In this document: positions 8,595-17,500 of the stretch, piece after piece | Layout: the number at the start of each line of letters is the position of its first letter | Numbering within the stretch: the first letter of the stretch is position 1 | DNA from: Neocallimastix lanati (nom. inval.) | Lineage: Eukaryota; Neocallimastigomycota; Neocallimastigomycetes; Neocallimastigales; Neocallimastigaceae | Reading direction: 5' to 3' | DNA length: 17,500 nucleotides | Assembly (NCBI GenBank): GCA_016946835.1 | Contig: JACVTC010000008.1 | Location: forward strand, 1,172,501-1,190,000 | Program-made: the position numbers and the translations under genes | Notes under the pieces: model-generated | The model's database searches: none | What the model was told of the DNA's origin: nothing | Seen by the model: only the letters and a program-made list of their open reading frames with translations

Positions 8595-8622
8595 CGTTAG
8601 AAGCAAGCAATAGCCTCTAACG
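8595..8622 (-). other. 3' stem-loop of LINE 2
   Basis: CGTTAGAAGC (8595-8604) and GCCTCTAACG (8613-8622) form a 10-bp stem with one mismatch and an 8-base loop, about 150 bases before the A-tail. In several LINE families a 3' hairpin is what the element's RT recognises; that role here is inference. Confidence 0.45.
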
Positions 8623-8816
8623 TTTCCCATTCCTCGATGATAAACACCACGTCCATTATTGCGAGTAATAATTTCAGTTATTAGTGTTATCAAACAAATC
8701 TGTTATCAGATCTTTCACCGGGGAGGTGAAAAATCCATGCCTTATCCTTTCGAACGTCGACGCTCTTAGCAACGGTAGATTCAATAGATTACAACGGAAT
8801 ACTATTTCATCATTAA

Positions 8817-8853
<37 letters not shown>

Positions 8854-8855
<2 letters not shown>

Positions 8856-9681
8856 GACAAATTAATAGTATTAACGTTTTGTTAGAAACTCCGCAATCCC
8901 CATAAAACACGGAACAGTCGACGAAGTTGAACTTTATTTAAAAAATATTGTCAACTAATTGTCTTTGTTCCCCATCATTAACTTTAATTTTTGAATATAT
9001 TAAACGTCCACCAAGAAGAGCACTCAATATAAAGTAATAAACATTATTATCACAATCCTTTTCTGAATCTAAAGAAATATCCAAGGATTTTTGTTCAATT
9101 ATCATTGCAAAATTCAAAAAAAAAGAGATCATCTAGAAAAGGTAAAGATTTATTTTAGAAACGGTAAAGATTTATTTCTGTAAATTTTCCAATGCTTTAC
9201 AGGCAAAAGATCCAGTGAGAAAAAGCTAGGTACACTAACACCACAACAAGGGCAATATTTAGGGCAATCTTCAGAGACGATTTTTCTTTTAATGGAAATA
9301 CTAATGTCAAATTTAAAACCACATCTAATTCGAGAAATCCAAAAAGAATCCCAACTGATATTTAGGATATTGAAATGTTAAGTCATTGTTTTCCAAAATA
9401 AATCCAAAATCATCACCTTGTAAATAATTGCCCTTTTAGCTTTTGAGGGTTTGAAGACATCTCTTTCCCAATAAAACTTTTTTATTTCACTTGTTTTTTT
9501 TTACCAAAGTCCTTGATTGTTTTTTTTTACCAAAGTCCTTGATTTTTTTTTTTTTACCAAAGTCCTTGATTCTTTTAGTCCATGAGTAATGTGACATTGT
9601 AGGAATATTATTAGTGAGATGATTAATAATACATGATGAGTTTTTTCCATTTTCTAAAGCAACGTAATTGAGATATAGCAC
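8854..9681 (-). pseudogene. LINE 2 C-terminal region with CCHC-like zinc knuckle
   Basis: From a SHYSWTKRIKDFGKKK stretch the reading continues as FYWERDVFKPSKAKRAIIYK, ILDLFWKTMT, a stop, FNILNISWDSFWISRIRCGF and CPKYCPCCG (9240-9266). HWIF and a Cys follow in a shifted frame, which is the Cx3CxxC...Hx4C type of knuckle seen at the end of many LINE proteins. Next come 61 uninterrupted residues (8938-9120) containing DCDNNVYYFILSALLGGR and LVDNIF, then VPCFMGIAEFL-like reading to the 34-base A run at 8820-8853. The knuckle probably binds element RNA, by analogy with other LINEs. Its second half is broken by a frameshift. Confidence 0.6.
9493..9575. repeat. Triplicated 26-27-bp unit inside LINE 2 coding sequence
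   Basis: ACCAAAGTCCTTGATT occurs at 9503-9518, 9529-9544 and 9556-9571, each preceded by an 8-12-base T run. On the minus strand two copies repeat KDFGKKK and the third is in another frame (SRTLVKKN). LINE 1 has one equivalent block, so this is a local expansion after divergence. Confidence 0.85.
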
Positions 9682-9789
9682 AGATAGCTGAAAGAGGGAG
9701 GTATTCTCAATTCATGAGTAATATCCATAGAGATTAACATAAGAATTACGAGATTTAAATCCATAAACTCCAATAAAGTCCTCTATTAA

Positions 9790-10318
9790 TAATATTTTTG
9801 AGCTTTAGAGATTCTGTTCTTATTTGAACCAAAGAGAGGAGCATAATATAAAACAAGACTAAGAATAAACGAAATTAGATCATATTTCTTTAATGGGAGA
9901 GGAATAGATTTATTTATAAGAAATCGAAAGTATGAATTTACCTTGACATTTAAATTACTGTTGAATTTGGATTGTATAAGGTTTCAATGATAAAACAATT
10001 CATCAAAAGGAATACCAAGATAAGTATAGTTGTCAGTTTTAGGTAATTTTTTACTACCAATAAAGAAAGATGGATCTTCATAATTTATTGGTTTTAACAA
10101 AGTTAATCGGTTTTACAACAAGAGTAGCACACATATTAATACAAAAGACATTTCATTTTTAATAGCCCATTCATGAACCTTTTTTCAAAATTTTCTTTTA
10201 GAGCTTGTTTAGATGGAGCAACTAAAACAATATCATCGGCAAAAAAGTTTACCACAGCAATATATTTCCTTAATTGAAATACATAAACTTTTGCATTCTT
10301 CTTGATTTCTAAATCCAA
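9790..10318 (-). pseudogene. LINE 2 RT fragment, catalytic motif to thumb
   Basis: This reads FADDIVLVAPSKQALKE (catalytic Asp pair, about 10227-10243), then a degenerate helix, NMCATLVV, LPKTDNYTYLGIPFD, a frameshifted KFNSNLNVKVNSYFRFLINK, SIPLPLKKYDLISF and VLYYAPLFGSNKNRISKAQK. The order equals that in LINE 1. The N-terminal RT motifs are missing because the element is 5'-truncated. Stops and frame changes occur at about 10136 and 10090, and again after 9985. Confidence 0.75.
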
Positions 10319-10345
10319 ATGATTGGGACCTGGAATGAATTAATA

Positions 10346-10347
10346 AG

Positions 10348-10385
<38 letters not shown>

Positions 10386-10393
10386 AAATAAAT

Positions 10394-10424
<31 letters not shown>

Positions 10425-11038
10425 TACCTTTTTTAATACAAGCTTTTTCATTTTAGGGAACATTTTATTTATTTATTTATTTATTTATTATTTTTATTAT
10501 TATTATTATTAACTATGATTTATAATGACTACTTTTATAAGTATTTTTTTATTTTCTTTTTTTAACGAAAAGTATCTTTTATATATATATATATATATAT
10601 TTCTTTAAATATATATTTATATATATATTTTTATTAATATTATTTTTATTAATATAGATATTTATGTATTAATAAATGATAATTAGTATTAATATTTCAT
10701 CATTAATAAGTTTATAAAAATATTATTGAAAACAATAGGCAATTTATTATAAACTTTTAATATTGATTTAAAAATTATTTTTATTTTTAATATAAACTTA
10801 CTAATTATATTTTTTTTTTTTATAAATGAAATTTTTTACTTTTATTTTTTATTTCGTTTTTTATTTCTGTTTTTATTTTTATTTATGTCTATATTTTTTA
10901 ATTATTATTATTATTATATTTTCTTTTTTTTATAATAATTTATAATAAATTTTATAGAAAAAAAAATTTTTAATTTTTTTTCTCAAAGTATTTTTATTTA
11001 TTACTTTTTTTTTTTCTTTTTTTTACTTTCCCTTTCCT

Positions 11039-11069
<31 letters not shown>

Positions 11070-11381
11070 TTTATAAATAAAATTATTCCTAATTCTAATT
11101 TTTAACTTCCCAATTTTTTTTTTTTTCAATATTTATTATTATAATTAATAAATATTGTCATATTAAGATAATTAATTTATAGAATGAAACAATTATTTCT
11201 TTTTTTTCTTTTTTTTTTTTTTTACAGGTTAAAAAAAAATAAAAAATAATAAAAAATAATAAAAAATTCTTTTCGTTATTATTATATTTTTTATAAATTA
11301 AATTAATACAAATTAATATTAATAATACGTATATTTTAATTATATTAATTTTTTATGTTTTAATAAAAACATTTAATCCCT
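10346..11381. other. A/T-rich spacer, no gene seen
   Basis: It begins with a T run (10350-10381) and an A run (10394-10417). It then holds (TTTA)n near 10468-10490, (AT)n near 10580-10601, many T runs, and an A run at 11043-11069. No protein-like frame exists on either strand. The rightmost part (11200-11381) would hold the 3' untranslated region of the secreted-protein gene on the minus strand. A short GC-bearing bit near 10440-10465 is not readable as LINE. Confidence 0.5.
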
Positions 11382-12125
11382 TTAAATGAAGAAGCAAGCA
11401 AATAATACAGCAATGAAGAGTGTAATAGCTGGAGATTGTGTAATACTTCCACTAACAGTATTTGGAGTAGCAGCTTGAGTTGTTTGGGTTGCGACAGGAG
11501 CAGATTGAGAAGCAGCAGCAACGGAACGGTCAGCACCAGCGGCAGGGGCAGTACCAGCAGCAGGGGCAGCACCATCGGCAGCAACATTATTTTGGAATTT
11601 ATTTTCAACAGACTTTGGACCAGTACCTTTTTCTAAGGAACCTTCTACAGCAAACCAAGTTTCATATAATGATTCTAATGGTACACCGTTATCAGCATTT
11701 GGCTTAGTATTACCTTCTTCAGCAGTAGCAGTTGCGTATGGAGTGTAAACAATGCAGTATTGCTTAGCTTCCATTTGAGCTGGTAATTGAATTTTGTAAA
11801 CAGTTTTACCAGATGGAATTGGTAAACGTTCAGATTCAATGAAAAATTGGTCATCAACTATTGTACCTGTACCAGTACCAATAGCAATAGTGAAAGACTT
11901 TACTAATTGTTTAGCTTTTTCAGCATTTTCTGGTGCTGGTGGATCGTAAGTAAAGGTAATAATGTCACCTTCTTTAACAACTTCTGGTTCGTGATGGAAA
12001 TTACTAATAAATTCAATTCTGTTTTCAATAGCATCGACATCAACATCTGGTTTGTCTACTTCAACTTTTGGACGAGCAAAAGCAAAAATAGCTAAGGCTA
12101 AAAGGAATAAAGTTCTAACAAACAT
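11382..12125 (-). CDS. Secreted, probably GPI-anchored cell-surface protein
   Basis: The 247-residue protein runs from ATG at 12123-12125 to TAA at 11382-11384. Residues 1-17 are a signal peptide (MFVRTLFLLALAIFAFA, cleavage likely after AFA). A Val/Asp-rich start (PKVEVDKPDVDVD) leads into a beta-strand-rich ectodomain (about 36-162) with GDIITFTYDPP, FTIAIGTGTG, SGKTVYKIQLP and YCIVYTPYAT. Residues 180-225 are a low-complexity Ala/Ser/Thr/Pro/Gln stalk suited to O-glycosylation. The last 14 residues are hydrophobic (ITLFIAVLFACFFI) and end without charged residues, the classic GPI-attachment signal, with a plausible omega site near SGS (225-227). The ectodomain pattern loosely recalls the Ser/Thr-rich GPI-anchored Kre9/Knh1-like fungal wall family, but I cannot confirm membership. 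The clean frame, G+C-richer codons and clear termini indicate a functional gene, with no introns needed. Confidence 0.88.
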   Translation of the reverse strand: MFVRTLFLLALAIFAFARPKVEVDKPDVDVDAIENRIEFISNFHHEPEVVKEGDIITFTYDPPAPENAEKAKQLVKSFTIAIGTGTGTIVDDQFFIESERLPIPSGKTVYKIQLPAQMEAKQYCIVYTPYATATAEEGNTKPNADNGVPLESLYETWFAVEGSLEKGTGPKSVENKFQNNVAADGAAPAAGTAPAAGADRSVAAASQSAPVATQTTQAATPNTVSGSITQSPAITLFIAVLFACFFI

Positions 12126-12837
12126 TTTTTCTAAACTATTAATTATTTAAAATAAAAATAATTTTTTATTAATATTTTGTTTAATATTTTGTTTTTTTAT
12201 TAGCTATATTTTAATTAAAAAATTGTTATATAATATATAATTGACTCCATATATTGTAATATATCTTCATAGCACTATTTCTATATATATTATTTCTTTA
12301 CTTTTTATATATCACTATTATATACCCTATTATCTATACATGTTTTTTTTTTTTTTTTTAATTTATTTTTTTTTAAAACAAATTATTGTAAAAAATTTAA
12401 CATTTTTAATCCACAAATTCTAAAATCTATATATATAATAGATTAAGCCTTTGTTTATTTTACTAATTTAAAAAAAAAAATATTATAAATCTTTTTTCTT
12501 TATTTTAATTAATAGTTTTTAAATTAGGAGTCATCTATCCCTCAATTTGTTTTAAATTAATCCTTCATATAATAGTTAACTTGAAATCATCTATGTTTAT
12601 TATATTATTATATTTTTATTACAAAATGATATTTACTTTTATATTATACTTTTAATTGGTTTTATAATATTTTTATTTTTTGTTTATTTTAGACCTTCTC
12701 TAAATTTATTTTTAATTTTGTTTTATATTTATTTATTTATTGTTTATATCTATTTTTATTTTTTTTTTTTTTTTTTACTTAAATTTTTATAAAAAAAAAA
12801 AAAATTAAAACTTTTTTATCGTTTATATATGAAAAAA

Positions 12838-12873
<36 letters not shown>

Positions 12874-13004
12874 TATTATCAAACAATAGAAAAAAAAAAA
12901 AAGTAAATTATATTTTATATTTCACAGTTGTTGAATGGTTGAAATAGTTTGAATGGTTATTAATTTAATATTTATCTGGAATTTTTAATTTTTTTATTTC
13001 ATTT
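12126..13004. other. Upstream flank of the secreted-protein gene, A/T-rich
   Basis: This would contain the minus-strand promoter and 5' untranslated region of the secreted-protein gene; no defined element can be resolved. It holds T runs near 12343-12359 and 12760-12777 and an A run at 12843-12870. A plus-strand frame at 12241-12423 is Ile/Tyr/Phe-only and typical of random A/T sequence. Confidence 0.45.
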
Positions 13005-13285
13005 GAAATAAATAAATAATTGAATAATTGAATAATTGAATAATTGAATAAATAATTGAATAATTGAATAAATAAATAAATAATTGAATAAATAAATAAA
13101 TAATAAATAATAAATAAATAATAGATAATAAATAATAAATGAATAATTAATTAATTAATTAATAAATAAAATAATAAATAATTGAATAATTAAATAAATA
13201 ATTGAATAAAAAGAGTATTTATTAATAAATTATAAATAATAAATAATTAAATAAATAAATATGTAATGAATAATTGCGGAATCAA
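13005..13285. repeat. A/T array of AATTGAAT octamers and AAATAAT units
   Basis: AATTGAAT repeats dominate 13016-13095, followed by AAAT, AATAAAT and TTAA units. At 13208-13230 it contains one copy, on the minus strand, of the 19-base block ATTAATAAATACTCTTTTT that recurs in the arrays to the right. On the minus strand the whole array reads like the array at 15780-16225, so the two are in inverted orientation. Confidence 0.85.
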
Positions 13286-14740
13286 TTGATAATATACCAG
13301 AATTCTATTAATTTAATTAATTTATTTACTCAAATAACATTTTGTATACATTATTAACTATATTAATTTAAAATTATTTTATTTTGTTTATATATAAACT
13401 ATATTAATTAATTTATTTTATTTTGTATTACTCTTGAAAATGTATTACAAATCAAAAAAAATAAAAAACTATGAAATAATATACATTAATATATTATTAA
13501 CAATAATATAGTTAATATACTTAACAATACACTGTAAATTAATTATTTTTAATCTATTGTTACATATTATTATATAGTATTAATATAAAGAAAAGTCAAT
13601 CAAAATGTACAAATAGATATTAAAATTATGGGTTAGATTATACATAGTTCATTAATAGTTAGGATAAAATAATATATTTTAGTGTATATTAAATATACTG
13701 CGGCCATTTATAAATTTATACTTTATATTCAATTGAATTCCTAAAAGAGTAAAATTCAATTTTATTTGATTAAAATTAAAATTAATTATAAACTTTAATT
13801 CATAATATTTTATTTAATCTTCCTCTACAATAAGAGAAATGTTAAACGCTTTTTTTTTTTAAAGGAAGGAAGAAAGGAAAAAAGTAAAGAAAGAAAAGAA
13901 TTTAAAGCTCTCAAAATCTAGCCAAACTTTAATATGAAAAAAAATTAATAAATTTTAGAAATTTTAAAAATACCAATTAAAATTTATACTATTAAATAAA
14001 AAAAAAATTGAATTACAAAAAAAAAAGAAAAAAAGAAAAAGTATTTATTATAATGACTATTAAATAATTAAATATAAGCAATCGCTTATCTACCTTAAAT
14101 ATTAATTAATTTAATATTGAAAAAAAAAATTAATATAAAAAAATTTTAGCAATAAATTATTAATATCACTTTTATATTTAGTTTATATAACATTTCATTT
14201 TTTTTTTATATTATATTAATATTATCATTTCATTATTATTCCGTGCATTATTAAATAGGCTTAATCTTTTATGATTATGCTTTGGAGCATTTTTACCTCA
14301 TCAATGAATAAATAAAAAATTATTAAAAATGCATTAAATATTAGAATTATTTTTTGACATAATAATTATAAAAAATAAAAAGACTAAAATGCTGTTATAA
14401 TAAAATTATATTTAAACACCATTAAACTTTTTTTTTAATAGTAATAAAAAAAAAAAGTTTATTTTTTCTAAACATATCCTAATAATAATTGCTATATTAA
14501 TAATAATAATAATGGTAATGATAATGATAAATCAATTCATTATTAAAAGTTACACTAATAACCTCTCTATATATTGATGATATTGATGATGATATAATAA
14601 AGACTTTTAATTCTTAGATTTTTAACATTTATCCTTAATAGGGTATAGATATGTTAAAAGGAACTCATAAAGAATTAAGTAACATAGGTTAACTTAGAGT
14701 TAATTGAATATTTAATAATAAATATTAATATTTAAATAAT
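13286..14740. other. A/T-rich spacer, no gene seen
   Basis: No convincing frame is visible on either strand. A purine-rich patch lies at 13861-13902 and a 6-bp stem ATAAGC/GCTTAT with a 4-base loop at 14074-14089. (TAA)n and (GAT)n-like bits occur near 14493-14590. A few GC-bearing stretches (13690-13710, 14240-14290) do not read as protein. Confidence 0.5.
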
Positions 14741-14753
14741 AAATTTTAGCTTC

Positions 14754-14849
14754 TTACTCGTTGTTGGACAGCCTTTGAAATGATGTTAAAATATTTATAA
14801 TATCAGCAGTTATAATTATTGTTATATTTTCATTTTTATAGTTTGCCAT
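14754..14849 (-). CDS. Tiny open frame, possible first exon, function unknown
   Basis: ATG at 14847-14849 opens 31 codons ending in TAA at 14754-14756: MANYKNENITIIITADIINI then LTSFQRLSNNE. The 3' half is G+C-richer than anything within several hundred bases, its composition looks like protein, and the ATG has an A-rich leader with A at -3. The last codons overlap GTAAGA (14751-14756 on the minus strand), a good splice-donor sequence, so this may be a first exon and not a complete gene. I could not identify a following exon. Frames of this length do arise by chance. Confidence 0.22.
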   Translation of the reverse strand: MANYKNENITIIITADIINILTSFQRLSNNE

Positions 14850-14887
14850 TTTTGTTTTAAATATTAATTATCATTGCTATTTATATA

Positions 14888-15175
14888 ATATTTATTTATT
14901 TATTTAATATTTATTTATTTATTTATTATTCAATTAATTATTTTATTATTTAATATTTATTTATTTATTTAATATTTATTTATTTATTATTCAATTAATT
15001 TTTTATTTAATATTTATTTATTTATTATTCAATTAATTATTTTATTATTTAATATTTATTTATTTATTATTCAATTAATTATTTTATTATTTAATATTTA
15101 TTTATTTATTTAATATTTATTTATTTATTATTCAATTAATTTTTTATTATTTAATTATTTATTATTCCAATAAAT
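14888..15175. repeat. Minisatellite of TTTATT, ATTCAATTAATT and AATATTTATTTA blocks
   Basis: A higher-order array in which AATATTTATTTATTTATT, ATTCAATTAATTATTTTATT and similar blocks recur at varying intervals of about 40-60 bases. Copies differ by loss or gain of a TTTA or TTAT unit. Confidence 0.8.
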
Positions 15176-15433
15176 CTTTATTATTTTAAAATAAATTTTT
15201 TTTTTATATTTTTGAAAATTTTAATTGTTTTAAAGATTTTTCTTTTTTCTTTTTTTATTTTTTTTAAAAAAGTCTAATTCATTCATTCATTCAATATTTA
15301 TATAATAATATATTATAATATATTATAATATATATCGATAATAAATTACGAGGAGTTCAAATGTCAAAAACTATAAAAAAAAAACAAAAAAATAAAAAAA
15401 CGAAAAAATAAAAAAATAAAATTATTAATAAAT

Positions 15434-15529
15434 ATTTTCTAATATTTTATACTATTTTAATAATATTTTATACTATTTTATACTATTTTATAATATTTTA
15501 TACTATTTTAATAATATTTTATAATATAT
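15434..15529. repeat. TTTTATACTATTTTA tandem array
   Basis: The word TTTTATACTATTTTA, alternating with ATAATATT, repeats about six times. The flanks on both sides are ordinary A/T-rich DNA; an (AAAAT)n tract follows at about 15584-15630. Confidence 0.75.
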
Positions 15530-15779
15530 AATCAATTCATTTTTTATTTTAGCATTTACATAAAGTCTAAATATTGCTTATAATAATAAAAATAAAAATA
15601 AAATAAAAATAAAATAAAAATAAAATAAAATATATTTAAAAAACTTATAATTTAGTACATTTTTAGAAACAAATTGCTTGTTTGTTTTTTGGACTTTTTT
15701 TGGTATAAGTATATTTCTTAAATATTGATATTAAAATGATAAAAAGAACATAAGAAAATGCTAAAAAGTTAAAATAAAA

Positions 15780-16225
15780 ATTATTTATTATTCAATTATT
15801 TACTATTATTCAATTATTTATTTATTTAATTATTCAATTATTTATTTATTTAATTATTCAATTATTTATTTATTCAATTATTTATTTATTCAATTATTTA
15901 TTATTTATTATTTATTATTTATTAATAAATACTCTTTTTATTTATTTATTTAATTATTCAATTATTTATTTATTCAATTATTTATTATTTATTATTTATT
16001 TATTTATTCAATTATTTATTATTCAATTATTTATTATTCAATTATTTATTATTTATTATTTATTATTTATTATTTATTATTTATTATTTACTATTTATTA
16101 TTTATTATTTATTATTTATTATTTATTATTTATTATTTATTAATTTATTATTTATTATTTATTATTTATTAATAAATACTCTTTTTTTATTATTCAATTA
16201 TTTATTATTTATTATTTATTTATAT
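15780..16225. repeat. Large A/T array with two copies of a 19-base block
   Basis: ATTCAATTATTTATTT units (15780-15900) change to ATTATTT heptamers, interrupted at 15921-15939 and 16169-16187 by ATTAATAAATACTCTTTTT. After each block the sequence returns to TTATTCAATTATTT units. The heptamer part (about 16040-16165) is the reverse complement of the array at 4978-5165. Confidence 0.9.
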
Positions 16226-16920
16226 AAAATTATTTAATAAAATTAATTCACCATTAAAAAAACTAAAATATACCAAAATATTATAATTCATATATTTATA
16301 TTATGTGTATATATTATATTATATTGGCGGTATATTCAATTCAAAGTAATACAATTCATTAAAATTTGGTATTACAATATGAATTAAAGTTAACCAATAG
16401 TCTAATAAATTTTAATTACACCAAATTGGTAATAAAATCTTTTTTTTAATTTTTAATATGAATAGTTTGACAAAATATTTAAACTTTATTTAATATTAAT
16501 TGTTCATTTTATTTATTTACTTAATTATTCATTTATTTTTAAATATATTATATATTATAAAAAATAAATAAATAAATTTTTATTTTATTTTAAATAAACA
16601 TATCTTCAGATATTGTATACATTATGTAATAAATACATTAAGTAATTTTTATTGGTTAAAATGAATTCTTAATGTATACATAAACATTTACAACAATAAA
16701 AAAGTAGCAAAAAATTAAAAAACAATAATTAAATATAACAATTTTTTTTTTTTGTTGATAAAAAAACAGAAAAAGTTAAAATAAAATATTGACAGTGCGT
16801 TACCTTTAGCTATTACTCTTAACTATCGTAATAAACCATTTCAAAAAGATTTTCCAAATGAATAAAAATACATAAAAATAAATATAACATCGATAATTAG
16901 AAGACATTAATGTGCCCTAT
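16226..16920. other. A/T-rich spacer, no gene seen
   Basis: No open frame with protein-like content. It contains an 11-bp perfect inverted repeat, TGTATACATTA at 16614-16624 and TAATGTATACA at 16670-16680, with a 45-base spacer. Short GC-bearing pieces near 16795-16830 do not form a reading. Confidence 0.5.
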
Positions 16921-17060
16921 TCTAAATAAAAATAAAAATAAAATAAAAATAAAAATATAAAATAAAAAATAAAAATATAAAAATATAAAATATAAAATAA
17001 AATATAAAATAAAATAAAATTAAATATAAATATAAATATAAATAGATATAAATAAAGTTC
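16921..17060. repeat. AAAAT/AAATAT simple-sequence tract
   Basis: AAATAAAAAT and TATAAAATA units alternate with almost no G or C. The following stretch to 17340 is A/T-rich with no gene visible. Confidence 0.75.
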
Positions 17061-17339
17061 TTAAAGGGGAAAATGAAACAATTAAAATAAAAAATTTAAA
17101 ATTTAAAATAATAAAAAAAAAATTAAAAAATTTTAACTAAATTTTATCAATCTCGGTATAATTCTGATATATATTACAATACACTGCTATATATGCTATT
17201 CTATATATGAGAATTTAATTTATAAATATTTGATAAAAATTTATTATTATAATATAATTAAATTTTTTTTTATTTTATTTTATTAAATAAAAAAAGAAAA
17301 AGCCAAATTATGAATATTATTTAATATTAATGATACTTA

Positions 17340-17500
17340 TTAATTATTTAATTAATAAATACTCTTTTTATTTATTTATTTAATTATTCAATTATTTATT
17401 TATTCAATTATTTATTATTTATTATTTATTATTTATTATTTATTATTCAATTATTAATTAATAAATACTCTTTTTTATTATTTATTATTTATTATTTTAT
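17340..17500. repeat. A/T array with two copies of the 19-base block, running off the window
   Basis: ATTAATAAATACTCTTTTT occurs at 17351-17369 and 17457-17475. The roughly 70 bases from 17351 match those from 15921 base for base, including the switch from ATTCAATTATTT units to ATTATTT heptamers. The array continues past the end of the window. Confidence 0.88.

Larger units (their letters stand above)
8446..8819 (-). other. LINE 2 tail and 3' untranslated region
   Basis: After the A/T run the minus strand still shows partial reading (SIESTVAKSVDVRKDKAWIF, HLPGERSDNRFV, stop) and in another frame an Arg/Gly-rich reading (RNNGRGVYHRGMGNVRG). I cannot tell whether these were coding. A hairpin, a short A/T stretch, AATAAA and the A-tail follow. 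Confidence 0.5.
8430..10345 (-). mobile_element. LINE 2: 5'-truncated non-LTR retrotransposon with an A-tail
   Basis: A second minus-strand LINE, related to LINE 1 at the protein level but not a recent duplicate: FADDIVLVAPSKQALKE against FADDIVLCAPTRSQLKK, and LPKTDNYTYLGIPF against LPKTNCYIYLGVPF. It begins just before the RT catalytic motif, next to a T run at 10350-10381, so the endonuclease and most of the RT are absent. It ends in a true retroposed 3' end: AATAAA at 8462-8467, then 16 bases, then an A-tail (minus strand, 8430-8445). Several frameshifts and stops make it dead. No target-site duplication is evident. Confidence 0.8.

Noticed and set aside
8469-8693. Minus-strand 74-codon frame
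   Set aside because: It lies in the LINE 2 3' tail and ends in Phe/Ile runs from T tracts. Only the Arg/Gly-rich start is of interest, and it is described with the tail.
11360-11707. Frames overlapping the secreted-protein gene on both strands
   Set aside because: Leu- or Gln/Arg-rich shadows of the Ala/Ser/Thr stalk codons. The 247-residue frame has a signal peptide and a GPI tail.
12241-12423. Plus-strand 60-codon frame resembling a membrane segment
   Set aside because: The hydrophobicity comes from T-rich DNA; there is no protein-like context.
1-17500. Alternative genetic code with TAA read as sense
   Set aside because: Long frames (503 and 247 codons) contain no internal TAA and end at TAG and TAA, so TAA is a normal stop. 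The two internal TAAs are best explained as lesions or errors.

Overview
This is an extremely A+T-rich eukaryotic window with long homopolymer runs, heptamer and octamer A/T arrays, Asn/Ile/Lys-rich proteins and decayed non-LTR retrotransposons. The fungal-type secreted, GPI-tailed protein and the ankyrin-repeat protein with 39-residue repeats fit an anaerobic gut fungus (Neocallimastigomycota) best. Dictyostelids and other A/T-rich protists cannot be excluded from the sequence alone. No bacterial operon, CRISPR array, rRNA or tRNA was seen.

Layout. Bases 1-836 are A/T-rich and geneless. Bases 837-1290 are a GC-richer, decayed minus-strand coding remnant, possibly the 3' end of a LINE. Bases 1305-1601 are a minus-strand open frame rich in Asn that lacks a start near its 5' end. 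Bases 2090-3799 hold a minus-strand ankyrin-repeat gene whose natural ATG (3797-3799) is separated from the body of the protein by one in-frame TAA (3710-3712). Bases 3800-5278 hold a 39-bp minisatellite and a long AAATAAT/AATTAAAT array.

Bases 5279-10345 are two dead LINE elements in the same (minus) orientation. LINE 1 (5279-about 8429) has a recognisable AP-type endonuclease and reverse transcriptase plus a C-terminal region, broken by many stops and frameshifts. LINE 2 (8430-10345) is a related 5'-truncated copy. It keeps the end of the RT domain, a CCHC-like zinc-knuckle region, a 3' hairpin, an AATAAA signal and a terminal A-tail at 8430-8445.

Bases 10346-11381 are geneless. Bases 11382-12125 (minus) are the best-preserved gene: a 247-residue secreted protein with a signal peptide, a beta-rich ectodomain, an Ala/Ser/Thr-rich stalk and a GPI-type hydrophobic tail. 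Bases 12126-17500 contain almost only A/T microsatellites and minisatellites. One 19-base block recurs in them five times, and there is one tiny possible exon at 14754-14849.

The two host genes show no functional link to each other. I do not see a coherent undescribed system. The most interesting items are the single nonsense codon in the ankyrin gene, the long startless Asn-rich frame, the structure of the LINE pair and the recurring 19-mer inside the arrays.
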